Shown: piece after piece, positions 18,483-27,895 of the stretch | Numbering within the stretch: position 1 is the stretch's first letter | How the letters are laid out: the number at the start of each line of letters is the position of its first letter | Assembly: GCF_009884975.1 (NCBI RefSeq) | Contig: NZ_CP041970.1 | Coordinates: forward strand, 3,286,001-3,350,000 | Reading direction: 5' to 3' | Origin: Acinetobacter dispersus | GTDB taxonomy: Bacteria > Pseudomonadota > Gammaproteobacteria > Pseudomonadales > Moraxellaceae | Length of the DNA: 64,000 bases | Made by a program: the position numbers and the translations under genes | The notes under the pieces: model-generated | What the model was told of the DNA's origin: nothing | Seen by the model: the letters and a program-made list of their open reading frames with translations, nothing else | Database searches by the model: none

Positions 18483-19283
18483 ATGTTCGTTAAAGATAAA
18501 GTTGCGGTGATCTTTGGTGGAAGTGGTGCAATTGGTGGCGCAATTGCAGCTGTTTTAGCGCGAGAAGGCGCTCATGTTTGTCTAGGTGCACGTAATCAAA
18601 ACAGATTAGATCTGGTGAGAGAGAAGATACGTAATGCTGGGGGGCGTGTTGATACGTTTATTGTTGATGTCTTTGATGACGTGCAGGTGAATCAACAACT
18701 CATTAATTTAGCAGAAAAAACAGGTGGCATTGATATTGTGGTCAATGCGATGGGTTTTATACATGACCAAGGTAAAGTCATTGAAGAATTGAATCTGAAT
18801 GAATTTTTGTTGGGGGTCACCCCTTTTCTTAGCGCACAATTTAATCTATGCAAAGCAGTGCTTCCCTTTATGGGAGGGCATGATCGTGCAGGAGTCATCA
18901 TTAGTGTTGTTGCGCCTGCAGCTTCAATGGCTGTGCCTGGACATTTGGGTCACATTGTAGGATGCGCTGCTATAGAGGCTTTTGTCAAAGCGTTGGCAAG
19001 TGAACTTGGACCTAAGAATATTCGGGCTGTTTGTATAAGATCACATGCAATTTCTGATGCAATTCAGGCTGGTTCATATACTCGTGAGGTATTTGCTGCA
19101 AAAGCCCAAGCAATGGGACTCACAGTAGAACAGTGGTTAGAGGGAGCTGCACAAAGTACTATGTTAAAGCGATTACCAACACTTGAGCAAGTTGCAGAAA
19201 TGGCTGCATTTTTAGCATCTGATCAGGCTGGAGCAATGACAGCAACAGTGGTGAATATGACGGGTGGTGCAACAATTAGCTAA
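18483..19283 (+). CDS. SDR-family protein without the YxxxK catalytic pair
   Basis: A 266-aa classical-length SDR. The Rossmann motif is VIFGGSGAIGGAIAAVLARE, followed by NAMGFIHDQG in place of NNAG. At the position where Y-x3-K is expected, the sequence reads PGHLGHIVGCAAIEAF, so Tyr is replaced by His and Lys by Cys, while the flanking helix and the GGATIS end are retained. The frame opens at 18453, but the ATG at 18483 has AAAGGA upstream. It may be a non-catalytic or altered SDR. It is the last chromosomal gene before the island. Confidence 0.82.
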   Translation: MFVKDKVAVIFGGSGAIGGAIAAVLAREGAHVCLGARNQNRLDLVREKIRNAGGRVDTFIVDVFDDVQVNQQLINLAEKTGGIDIVVNAMGFIHDQGKVIEELNLNEFLLGVTPFLSAQFNLCKAVLPFMGGHDRAGVIISVVAPAASMAVPGHLGHIVGCAAIEAFVKALASELGPKNIRAVCIRSHAISDAIQAGSYTREVFAAKAQAMGLTVEQWLEGAAQSTMLKRLPTLEQVAEMAAFLASDQAGAMTATVVNMTGGATIS

Positions 19284-19381
19284 TCGAAAATGCTGTTTGC
19301 TGAGATGTGAATATCGTTATTTATTTAATTGATTATTTTAATGAAAGATTTGGGTACGAAGAAACACTATTTTCTTAAAAG

Positions 19382-19460
19382 AAAAAAGCCTAAACCCTTT
19401 AGATTTAAGCTTTTAGGAATCTATGAGATATCATAGAAAATAAATTTGGCGAGAGAGGGA
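19382..19460. repeat. Left end direct repeat of the island (att site with tRNA-Ser terminator copy)
   Basis: Matches 44876-44957 in the same orientation: 6 mismatches in the first 69 positions, a 3-nt gap, then identical GAGAGAGGGA. It contains a copy of the tRNA-Ser terminator hairpin (AAAAAAGCCTAAACCC...) and the last bases of the tRNA 3' end. It reads as the chromosomal half displaced when the element integrated. Confidence 0.85.
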
Positions 19461-19520
19461 GTAAAATTATTAACTTAACATTATGAAAATTAATATTTAT
19501 TAAAAATAATATTTTTTATT

Positions 19521-19544
19521 TTACCCCCAATTTTACCCCCAACT
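19521..19544. repeat. Arm-type integrase repeats at the left end
   Basis: Two direct copies of TTACCCCCAA / TTTACCCCCAACT. Near-identical paired repeats occur at 44808-44832 beside the integrase. Within the gene-free gap 19284-19862 these and the att repeat are the only features seen. Confidence 0.7.
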
Positions 19545-19862
19545 GCATGAGGGTAGGCGAAGTCGAACTAAGTAAGTAAAGTTTTTTGAACTAATTAATA
19601 GCGATGAGTAGACTGCAAACGTATGGTTGCGTTTATATGGATCTCTTTTCGCCTGTTCCTGAACTTGGCCTATATTACTGGATTCTATAGAATAAATGGG
19701 AATATATTCCCATTGTTGATGTGGGTCAACTGTTAACCTAAGTTGGCTTGCACTAATTCTGATGCTCTCTTTTGAGTATGTGTAAGGCACGTAATCAAAG
19801 GCTACGTGCCGTTAGTAAGAAGACTCTTATTGCTAGAAATAGACGTTATAAAGTCTTGTCAT

Positions 19863-20855
19863 TTAATATTTAAATTTACCATTCTGATCTGTGAAGTTTG
19901 AGTATTCTTTCATTACTAATTGCTCAATTACTTCTTCCTTGCTTATATTTTTCAGTTTTGCTAGATCCTCTAGCTTACTATGAGTCATTTTAGTAAGGGG
20001 GAGGTGGTAGGGTTTCTTGGTTTTGTTTGACTCTCTAAATTTTTTCTGACTCCAAGTCTTACGCATGGTGTCTAAGAAAATCTTCTTTTCGCTAGGGTGA
20101 GAAAAATTTAATTTATCTATTAATATTAAAACCTTATTATATAAATCGCTTTCAAAATATGGCAGAAAAATAGACATATTTTTATTATGCTTATGGAGAT
20201 AATGCCAACACCATTCTATTTGCATTTCATCTTCTTTTTGAAGCCATTTTTTTAGATTGAGATTATTTATTGTTTGTTCCCAGTTTTTTCTTATAGTATC
20301 TATAAGTTTTATTTTTTCTGCTGGAGCTAAACTTAATACATCAATATGATATATAAAAGCTAAATATAAATCATTTGAAAAGAATGATATATTCTGATAA
20401 GGAGGGCTGTAGAAACCAAGTATATTTAATTGGTTGCGACCGTAACCTAAATTTATTGTATTGTTAATTAATGGGGTGTATGAGGAGGTTTTTATTTTAT
20501 CGTTTATTAATTCTGTGCGGATGTTCTTATTGTAGATAGAAATAGTCATCAATTTTAGATGGTAAATTGACTCTAATAAATAGCTAAGTAAACGTGTGTC
20601 TTTTATGTCGATCCAATTAAAGTTTTTTTCTTCAATAAAATTATTTTCAATATCATTTTTAAGTTTATTAAATAAACTTATGTCTAAAAAGTTTGATTTG
20701 CAAAAGTTAATTAATGACTTTTTAACAGAGTCAATATCATGAGGTTGTAATCCAGATATTGTAGGTTCTCCAAAAATATACCATGTAAATAGTAGTTCTC
20801 TTGTGTTGAAATTTTCTATCAAATCAGTAAACATATTGGATGATTTTTCGTTCAT
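19863..20855 (-). CDS. Orphan island protein with ribbon-helix-helix-like C-terminus
   Basis: A 330-aa protein, strongly A/T-biased (many Asn, Lys, Ile). No domain is recognised in residues 1-275. The tail (about residues 285-322) reads YHLPLTKMTHSKLEDLAKLK-NISKEEVIEQLVMKEY, which has the strand-helix-helix layout of Arc/CopG DNA-binding proteins. It is the first gene inside the left end of the island, transcribed toward the att site. A DNA-binding or toxin/antitoxin-like regulatory role is a guess. Confidence 0.6.
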   Translation of the reverse strand: MNEKSSNMFTDLIENFNTRELLFTWYIFGEPTISGLQPHDIDSVKKSLINFCKSNFLDISLFNKLKNDIENNFIEEKNFNWIDIKDTRLLSYLLESIYHLKLMTISIYNKNIRTELINDKIKTSSYTPLINNTINLGYGRNQLNILGFYSPPYQNISFFSNDLYLAFIYHIDVLSLAPAEKIKLIDTIRKNWEQTINNLNLKKWLQKEDEMQIEWCWHYLHKHNKNMSIFLPYFESDLYNKVLILIDKLNFSHPSEKKIFLDTMRKTWSQKKFRESNKTKKPYHLPLTKMTHSKLEDLAKLKNISKEEVIEQLVMKEYSNFTDQNGKFKY

Positions 20856-21629
20856 TTGAAAAGTCTACATGTAGTATTGTTGTAGATATAGTGTAGGGTT
20901 TTTTATTAATTATATCAATATTTTCATACTTGATTAGAGGTGTTTATTTGATTTGGTATATTTTAAATCAATAGTTTATTGTGATTTGTGTGAATTTAAT
21001 AGTGGTGATTAGTAGGGAGTGTTTGTATCCAAAATAGTGAAAAAATATAAGTTTGCATGATAAAATAAGCAATAGATGAAAAAATAGTTCTCTCTTTATT
21101 ACGTTACTTATAGTTAGTAAGTCTATTTGCTTAAACCATAAGTGAAAAAATCATGTTCTATAATGCTAAATATACATAAATTTTCTAGTGTAGGATTACC
21201 ATAGAGAGGAATTATATGCTATTCATCTTCCGTATTGAGGGTGAGAGTTAATATAGATTGTATTGTAGTAATTGGTGTGGGTTTGATTTTTAATTTTAAT
21301 TTTAATTTTTTTTGGTGTGAATTAATTAATCTTATTTTTGAGATATTTTTATTGGTTAACTTTAGCTTTTAAGTATTTTGGGTTGTGTAAAGGTTTTTGG
21401 GCTTATGTGTTAATAGTGTGTTAAAAAAGCTATGATGTATTTTTTATTTTATTTCAGGTATATTAATTATTCTAATCTAATCTAATCTGGTGTTGATGTA
21501 ATGATGTTTATAGGTTGCTAATTGTTGGTGAGTGTATCTTAGCTTAAGGATTATAGTTATTGAGTGATGGAATACCTTAAAAAATAATTTAAATGACTTA
21601 GCTATGATTTAAACTCAACATAGGTAAGC
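20856..21629. other. Very A/T-rich gene-free region with short tandem repeats ahead of the Rep-like gene
   Basis: 774 bp without a credible ORF. It includes tandem TTTTAA units near 21286-21310 and three TCTAA units at 21471-21485 followed by TCTGG. The position directly before an HUH-type replication protein makes it a candidate replication or excision control region; this is inference. Confidence 0.45.
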
Positions 21630-22508
21630 ATGATGTCAAATCAATCAAAAACGCTATTGGCAATAGAATCTTTCATTGAAAGAGTTCAATGCGGTCTAAT
21701 TGATAATGGAAAATTGTTGTATGAATTGCAGGAGTTAATTCCAGCTTTTTATCTTCAGCACTGTCAGAATGTGTGGTACAGCAAGCACATTCAGATCTTT
21801 ATGAGGATCATAGATACTGTTGAAAGCTATTTACATGGTCAAAATTATTGTTCTTTAGATATGCTCTTAGATCATCAAATTGAACCTCTACGAGCATTAG
21901 TTAATGCTTATTATCAGGATATCCTTATTGAACGTCATGCATTTCAATTACAAGAACTGAGCAATCAAAATAAGCTTAGGGAATATGTTGCACGTGTTCT
22001 CAATCAGAAATCCCGTTCATTAATTGTTCGTGTCGATTTGAAGTATCACCCAAATGTACAAGATCAGGTCAATATTCATTTATTTAATCAGCACATGAAA
22101 GTACTTCGCAATCGGGTTTCTAATGGGGATCGCTATTTTTCTGATTTAGAGGGATTTGTCTGGGCTTTAGAGCAAGGGGGTGAATCTAGTGGTTTCCATT
22201 GCCATTTAATGCTGATCTATGATGGGCATAAACGACAGAATGATTTTGGGCTTGCTTTAGCAATAGGTGAATGCTGGAAGGAAATTACACATGGCTTAGG
22301 TGCCTTTTATACGCCTAATAATCCTACATCTAAAGCTCGTTTCGAAATGGAAGGGACGTGGGCATTAGGACGTAAGAACAGAGCCAATGTTCAGCATTGC
22401 CAAAGTGTTATTGCATATGCTTCTTATTTGGCACAACCTGAAAAACTTGGTCAGCATCTACGTGTTAAGCCTTCTCAATGTTCCCGTAGCTTTGGTACGG
22501 GGCAATAA
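21630..22508 (+). CDS. Inovirus Gp2 / YagK-YfjJ-like replication protein (HUH-type)
   Basis: A 292-aa protein of the family found in inovirus-type satellites and genomic islands. The central catalytic-like segment is FVWALEQGGESSGFHCHLML, giving an H190-C-H192 metal-binding HUH motif. It is followed by IGECWKEITHGLGAFYTPNN and YASYLAQPEKLGQHLRV, which supply candidate nicking tyrosines. Known members start rolling-circle replication by nicking DNA. Two ATGs are adjacent at 21630 and 21633; either can be the start. It is followed by a second protein that may be a distant relative. Confidence 0.75.
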   Translation: MMSNQSKTLLAIESFIERVQCGLIDNGKLLYELQELIPAFYLQHCQNVWYSKHIQIFMRIIDTVESYLHGQNYCSLDMLLDHQIEPLRALVNAYYQDILIERHAFQLQELSNQNKLREYVARVLNQKSRSLIVRVDLKYHPNVQDQVNIHLFNQHMKVLRNRVSNGDRYFSDLEGFVWALEQGGESSGFHCHLMLIYDGHKRQNDFGLALAIGECWKEITHGLGAFYTPNNPTSKARFEMEGTWALGRKNRANVQHCQSVIAYASYLAQPEKLGQHLRVKPSQCSRSFGTGQ

Positions 22509-22665
22509 TTTATTGGGTAGTTGTTCATTAGTTTAAAATATTCATCTCACAATGGTGGGATGAATATTCGATTTAAGTCTATGTGTGATGAAACTATTAT
22601 TTTTTTCTACAAAAAATTAAAAATAATCGCGTTGGTCTTCCTATGAACAAAATAGGAAGATCACC

Positions 22666-23577
22666 ATGCAAGCAATAACTTTAACCTCTCTCGAACATCA
22701 AATTGCCCCACGCTTAGAGCAGGATATTCACGAACTATTCTTGAATGTCCGAAATAAACAAAGTGGTAAATATCAAGCCCATGATTGGTGTGAACGACTG
22801 CTGAGCTATATCAATGTCTGGCATTTACTCTTTGCAACCAATGACTATCGTTATGGTTTTTGGTTAGAGACCATGATGCAGTGTTATCGAGCAAGCCAAG
22901 TTGAATCGGGAATACGAGATATTCGGAACCCTGAACAAGCTAAAAAACTTGTTGCTTTGACCTTGGCTAAATTAGAACGTACTTTCTTAAGTGCTAATAT
23001 TTTAGAAGAGTTAAAAGAACAAAATGAAAGACACGTCAAACAGATTCAACGATATCAAGATGATTATGACAAAGTCTCTCAATACTGTTTTGATCTCAAT
23101 AAGATAAATGTGATTTGTGCCTATCAACCAGAGTTTGCGGAGAACATCTCTATTCTGCAAATGAACAAGCATATTCAGACCTTCAATAAATATCTTAAGC
23201 AGCTGGAATATTTCCCAGTCAGTTATTTATATTGGTATAGACGTGTTGTTCGTATCCCAGAAAAGAATCAATATGTCATGGTCTTATCTTTGACAGTGAA
23301 TGCTCGTATCTATGCAGAAACCCCTTTTTACCTAAGCAGATTGCAGCAACTATGGAGCTTTGCAACGGAGTATAGGGGAATGGTGATTGATGTGCAGGAT
23401 GAGAGTAACTATAGCCACGAGTTAGTCAGCCAAATGTTTTGTGAATTTGATGATCGGGATGACTTAGATGGCTTACTCAAACGGGATATTGTGAATAGCG
23501 GTAAGGATTCAATGGTGGTTCGAGTCTGGCCTATAGGCTTTAAACACACCATTGGAACAACAGGAAAATATATCTGA
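22666..23577 (+). CDS. Orphan protein, possibly a degenerate relative of the Rep-like protein
   Basis: A 303-aa protein. Its middle region (MNKHIQTFNKYLKQLEYFPV, SYLYWYRRVV, YVMVLSLTVNARIY) parallels in order and spacing the 21630 gene (FNQHMKVLRNRVSNG, FVWALEQ, HCHLMLIYDG). The HUH histidines are absent, with V-M-V at that point. A coiled region (ILEELKEQNERHVKQIQRYQ) precedes it. Good RBS AGGAAGATCACC before the ATG. Function is unknown; a non-catalytic partner or regulator of replication is a possible reading. Confidence 0.6.
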   Translation: MQAITLTSLEHQIAPRLEQDIHELFLNVRNKQSGKYQAHDWCERLLSYINVWHLLFATNDYRYGFWLETMMQCYRASQVESGIRDIRNPEQAKKLVALTLAKLERTFLSANILEELKEQNERHVKQIQRYQDDYDKVSQYCFDLNKINVICAYQPEFAENISILQMNKHIQTFNKYLKQLEYFPVSYLYWYRRVVRIPEKNQYVMVLSLTVNARIYAETPFYLSRLQQLWSFATEYRGMVIDVQDESNYSHELVSQMFCEFDDRDDLDGLLKRDIVNSGKDSMVVRVWPIGFKHTIGTTGKYI

Positions 23578-23588
23578 GATGATGAAAG

Positions 23589-23617
23589 AATTCGCATCTA
23601 TTTTATAGATGCGAATT
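23589..23617. terminator. Bidirectional hairpin after the Rep-like pair
   Basis: Perfect 12-bp inverted repeat AATTCGCATCTA / TAGATGCGAATT with loop TTTTA, directly behind the + gene and overlapping the stop of the small minus-strand ORF. Confidence 0.7.
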
Positions 23618-23771
23618 ACTTAACCAATGCTTTATGTAGCTTAACTTTCTCTTCCTTTGAAAGAGGCATTGATCTAATAAATTCTGTTAATTTGCTCTTA
23701 CATGAAACATACTCTTTAAAAAAGCGTTTATTGTTTTGGCGACGGTCGACAGAAGTAGATTGATTTTTCAT
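23616..23771 (-). CDS. Small basic hypothetical protein (51 aa)
   Basis: Short ORF MKNQSTSVDRRQNNKRFFKE...KLHKALVK, highly basic, ending on the hairpin 23589-23617. No good ribosome-binding site is visible. The composition (MPLSKEEKVKLHKAL) looks protein-like rather than random, but no family is recognised. Confidence 0.4.
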   Translation of the reverse strand: MKNQSTSVDRRQNNKRFFKEYVSCKSKLTEFIRSMPLSKEEKVKLHKALVK

Positions 23772-23891
23772 TGAAAGAAAGATGGTTGAGCTGTAAAAAC
23801 TGAATGTGAATTATGTACGGGTTTAGTCACAGAGTATTGAAAAATATAGGAAATACTGGATTTAAAAGCTTCATTTAAAATTTAATTTATT

Positions 23892-24662
23892 CTATCTTCC
23901 CCAATCGTGCAGACCTCCATTAGAAGTTATCCAAACACCGTCACTTAGATATACAGGTCCACCACTCCCATCACTACAAGCACTGTAAATGTCTGAGAGG
24001 CTAGATTCAGTTTGCTTTCTTTGTTGTTTTAGGTGTTCAGTTCTTTTATCTTTTTCACCTTGAGGCACAAAGTAGCGATCCAGATTTTTTTCATTATTCA
24101 TAAAACTAGTAGTAAATCTAATAAGTCCCTCAAAGAGATTAAATGTTGTATGAGAGAGGGTATGTCTAACGACTTTTCCATGGCTAAGAGATGCTGTATA
24201 TAAGCTATTGGGTTTTATCGGTAGACTAACATCTTTGATAGGTAGAAGTTGAAGATCTATTCCATTTTTTCTTATAAAAAAATAAGCAATTTGGGCATTA
24301 TTCGTTTGAGCAAAAACACTTCTATAAGTTGCACTATGAGATATTAAGGGCATCCAACCTAGTTTTTTTAATTCCTGTATAAAAACTTCAGATGTTGAAA
24401 GACCTACAATTATTGGAGAATTAGTCGGAGGGGATAAAGTTCCATTGATATCTATAGTACATTCCGATTTTTTGCACAATATAGAGCTATTACAATCCCA
24501 ATTTAAATATTCTAACCTTATAATCTTTGCATTTCTTAATTTACCATCAGCTCTACGAATCACGACTAAATCATTTTCTTTAAGATCTGTACGAAAGCAC
24601 TGAACTGGGTATTGTTTGTCATTAAAGTCAGTATAGCTTACAAAGGCAATGATATAGCTCAT
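23892..24662 (-). CDS. Orphan island protein
   Basis: A 256-aa protein, not recognised. Residues 1-55 (YIIAFVSYTDFNDKQYPVQC, LKENDLVVIRRADGKLRNAKI) look like a small beta-barrel of the kind that opens many phage and island proteins. A charged helical linker (EKDKRTEHLKQQRKQTESSL) comes late, and the C-terminus is Gly-rich (SDGSGGPVYLSDGVWITSNG). No signal peptide or membrane helix is seen. It is a single-gene unit between the Rep-like pair and the next + strand orphans. Confidence 0.55.
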   Translation of the reverse strand: MSYIIAFVSYTDFNDKQYPVQCFRTDLKENDLVVIRRADGKLRNAKIIRLEYLNWDCNSSILCKKSECTIDINGTLSPPTNSPIIVGLSTSEVFIQELKKLGWMPLISHSATYRSVFAQTNNAQIAYFFIRKNGIDLQLLPIKDVSLPIKPNSLYTASLSHGKVVRHTLSHTTFNLFEGLIRFTTSFMNNEKNLDRYFVPQGEKDKRTEHLKQQRKQTESSLSDIYSACSDGSGGPVYLSDGVWITSNGGLHDWGR

Positions 24663-24979
24663 ATTGATGATGGAGTATTGATAAGTATAAATATATTATT
24701 GGATAATTTTTTTTTCTGCAAATGGCAAATTTATTATGCTGGTCTTATCTGAGTATGTGGTTTTATAGCTTAAGTGTCTAGTTTATAAAAATCTATGGGG
24801 GAGGGGATCAGTTATCTAACTTAAATATTCCTAAGTTTACTAGTAACTTGCGTTCTAAACTAATAGCACATAAATTATTTATGTGATCTACCTATTTGGG
24901 TTTTTGAATATTTGAAAGCTTGCTAAGATAGAGTTCAAAGTTGAGACTATTTCACCAAATTTTACACATACTAGAAACT

Positions 24980-26143
24980 ATGAAAAATATATTTTTAAAA
25001 CGTAATTATCGGGGAAAAGTATCAGTCGAAGATGCTCTGAAACACCAAGCATTTATTGATGATATGAAAAAAGATGCGGTATTTTATCATTTAGATGATC
25101 TAGATGGAGCTACTGTTCCATACAGCATGTTGCATCGCATTATTCAGAAACTGAAAACACGTAATGGTGGTTTTACGTTACCTGAAAAGTCATATTTAAA
25201 TCGTCAAGATTTGTTAGCCCTAAAAAGGTTTATTGATAGTGAAATTTCATTTAATCAATATAGGAAAGAAGCGGCTCTTGAAAAGATAAAACGAATAGAG
25301 GTTGGGCAAGAAGAAAAATTAAGATTATATCATCTCAAGGAGTTAGAACTCATTGAAGAGAAGAAGAAACAGGAAAAGCTATCTAGAGAAAGGAAGCTTA
25401 AGGATCAAGTTGAACGTGAGAAGCAAAGAATCAGAGAGTCTGATCCCAAGTTTATCGCAAGGCAAAAAGAGAAGGCTCTGTTTAAGAAATATGAGTTAGA
25501 GCCATTTCATATTCCAAATGAATTAAGAAGTAGATTGTTAAGAATATTAAGTCTCTTAGAAAGAGAGCAACGTTTATCAGACAACGATCGTATATGGCTA
25601 ACTTCAGAAGGCTATGAGTTTTTTACAGGGAAGCTAAAGAATAAATTTCATCGCTTTGAAGCCGAGGTCTACCTTCAGGAATATAAAGTAAAGAAAAGTA
25701 ATTGGTCTGCAATCAACGCATCTAGTCATTTAAGAAAATGTCAGGCGAGTAAAGAAGCCGAAGCTTTTTTAGAAAATACTAAGATATCTGTGAATGAGGA
25801 TAAAAAAGTACTATCTGCCTATTTTACGACACTAGGAGGTGTCAAAAGAGATCTAAAAAAATCAGATCTAGCGATAGAGCATGGCATAAGAGCGCATGAA
25901 ATTAAACCTAAAGATTATAGGCCTTGTACATTACTTGGCGCTATATACATGGAAACTCATAACTACACACTTGGACATGAGTGGTATGAAAAGGCCCGTG
26001 AGCGTGGTGCGCCGGAAAATTCGATAAATGCTGAGTTGAAAAGTATTTTATTTAAGCTTGACCAACGTAAACGTTCTGAGATGATTGAAAACTTGCTTAA
26101 AAAAGATCGAGCTGTATATGGATGGTTAAGGGTTTTAAAATAG
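24980..26143 (+). CDS. Orphan coiled-coil protein with TPR-like C-terminus
   Basis: A 387-aa protein. Residues ~95-165 form a long charged coiled coil (LELIEEKKKQEKLSRERKLK). The last ~120 residues look like tetratricopeptide helices (LAIEHGIRAHEIKPKDYRPC, LLGAIYMETHNYTLGHEWYE, KARERGAPENSINAELK). The frame opens with TTG at 24941, but the ATG at 24980 is preferred; neither has a strong RBS. No function can be assigned. A similar-style orphan with a nuclease domain follows on the same strand. Confidence 0.55.
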   Translation: MKNIFLKRNYRGKVSVEDALKHQAFIDDMKKDAVFYHLDDLDGATVPYSMLHRIIQKLKTRNGGFTLPEKSYLNRQDLLALKRFIDSEISFNQYRKEAALEKIKRIEVGQEEKLRLYHLKELELIEEKKKQEKLSRERKLKDQVEREKQRIRESDPKFIARQKEKALFKKYELEPFHIPNELRSRLLRILSLLEREQRLSDNDRIWLTSEGYEFFTGKLKNKFHRFEAEVYLQEYKVKKSNWSAINASSHLRKCQASKEAEAFLENTKISVNEDKKVLSAYFTTLGGVKRDLKKSDLAIEHGIRAHEIKPKDYRPCTLLGAIYMETHNYTLGHEWYEKARERGAPENSINAELKSILFKLDQRKRSEMIENLLKKDRAVYGWLRVLK

Positions 26144-26362
26144 AATAAGGAAATGGATAGCAACTGGGCAAAGATATAAATGTTCATTGATCGAAATAAC
26201 AAGTGTAATGAAAGATAGGGGACATTTATAGAATCTAAGGTAAGAAAGGAGTAAATTTTTCAATGATTAAATAGGGGGATTATGGTTCGGCCTATTTTTG
26301 ATCAGATATAAATCTCTTTTATTGTAGAATAATTATAAGTTTAAATGTATTAGAAACTACTG

Positions 26363-27499
26363 ATGAATAAATATGAAACTTTATTACAGCTCAGGACTGA
26401 TTTAGACAAATCTGAGCAAGATCTATTTTCCTCTTTGGGTGAAATTGAAGAACGTTTTATAGAAGCCATGAAAGATAGCATGGTTTTCAACTATCAAGAG
26501 GTTTTGTTTAGATACACAAAGATAGATGAAAAAATAATTGCTAGTTTTGATGAGAATACGACCTTAGCCTTTCTTACTTCGGTTATTCGTATGGAGAGGT
26601 TTGCAGAAGGCACTATTTCTTATAATCTACGTTCAGGTTTGGTGTTGAAAGCATTAGAACATTTAGCTACGTTCGACAATCTTGAACATAAAGTTATGTT
26701 GAATGACATCTTGCAAATTAAAGATTTAAATAATACAAAAATACGTTTAAATGTTATGTTTGCCGGTAACTGGAATCCAATTGAGGTATTCAAAGATGGG
26801 AATATGACCGAGATTCTTAGAGGTCATTACTGGAACTATACCTCTAAAAAATCTTATAAAGATGCGCAAACAACTATCGGATTGATACGAATAAAACCAA
26901 ATGAAGATTTATGGCTATTAGTTCATATAGGAAAAGTTACTAAGGATCTTAATAAGTTCAATGATGTTGGTTATGAGTTTAAGGTTCTAGAGCAGTACCG
27001 TAAATATTTTGGTCGAGTCATAGTAAGGTATAAAAATTCATCACAGGCTCTGATTCGGAATGCTCATACGATTATCCATGATTGTGAAATTCATCAAATA
27101 CTTCCAGATGTTTTTGATAATGATATTTTCCCAGGATATGAGAATGTGAATATATCTTGGCAGGAACTGCAACGAGTGATCGATAAAGACTCTTGGAAAA
27201 CAGCCTTACAAAACCAAAAAGCTGTGTACTTAATTACTGATATTTCAAATGGTAAAAAATATGTTGGCTCTGCCTATGCTGAAAATATGTTGCTCAATCG
27301 ATGGCAGAGTTATGTCAAAAGTAGGCATGGTGGAAATGTTCAGCTAAAGCAGCTCACAAAGAAGCATATTGAAGATAATTTTAGATACTCAATATTAGAT
27401 ATTTTTAAGTCTACTACCGATGATAGGGTGATATTAAGTAGAGAAAGCTGGTGGAAAGATACGTTATTAACCAGAAGGTTTGGTTACAACTCTAATTAG
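26363..27499 (+). CDS. Orphan protein with C-terminal GIY-YIG nuclease domain
   Basis: A 378-aa protein. The C-terminal ~93 residues are a GIY-YIG module: KAVYLITDISNGKKYVGSAY gives the VYL and YVG tyrosines (Y289, Y300), NRWQSYVKSRHGGN gives the conserved Arg (R313), and SRESWWKDTLL the metal-binding Glu (E361). Residues 1-280 are unrecognised and include a domain with WNPIEVFKDGNMTEILRGHY. Such proteins occur in mobile elements as endonucleases of unknown target. It is intact and could act in defence, in competition between elements, or in DNA processing. Confidence 0.72.
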   Translation: MNKYETLLQLRTDLDKSEQDLFSSLGEIEERFIEAMKDSMVFNYQEVLFRYTKIDEKIIASFDENTTLAFLTSVIRMERFAEGTISYNLRSGLVLKALEHLATFDNLEHKVMLNDILQIKDLNNTKIRLNVMFAGNWNPIEVFKDGNMTEILRGHYWNYTSKKSYKDAQTTIGLIRIKPNEDLWLLVHIGKVTKDLNKFNDVGYEFKVLEQYRKYFGRVIVRYKNSSQALIRNAHTIIHDCEIHQILPDVFDNDIFPGYENVNISWQELQRVIDKDSWKTALQNQKAVYLITDISNGKKYVGSAYAENMLLNRWQSYVKSRHGGNVQLKQLTKKHIEDNFRYSILDIFKSTTDDRVILSRESWWKDTLLTRRFGYNSN

Positions 27500-27895
27500 T
27501 GTTTTTAAGTTATTTCCATTTTATTAGAAGGGATTGGAGTTAGTTGAATTGGTCGGTTTCAATTAGGTTACTTCAAATTTCTGAACAAATCTGGAGCCGA
27601 TTCGGCTCTGTTGATTGGTAAGTGATAATGGTTTGAGGCAAGCCTCTTCTTCCATTAGAAGGTTTATTCAGGCCAGTTTTTAGAGGTTCGGAACACTTTG
27701 TTAAACTACTTCTCCCTCTAAATTATAAGTCAGATCAAAACTTAAATCATGGTTCTAAGCCCTATTGAGAGGCTGTAGAGAAAGTGAATGATTGCTTAAT
27801 ATTCACTAAGTTTTTTGTTTAAGAGAATTAGATGAAAACAATAACAAACTGATGAGACATCGCATGAGTTGAGATTGACACTCTAAATCACAGCG

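Noticed and set aside
19533..19790. 85-codon minus-strand ORF next to the left att repeat
   Set aside because: It runs through the arm-type repeats and the sequence shows no domain; it looks like an open frame by chance in the attachment region.
21471..21489. CRISPR-like or iteron array from TCTAA units
   Set aside because: Only three 5-bp units without spacers; far too short for a CRISPR and too small for proven iterons. Kept only as part of a candidate origin region.
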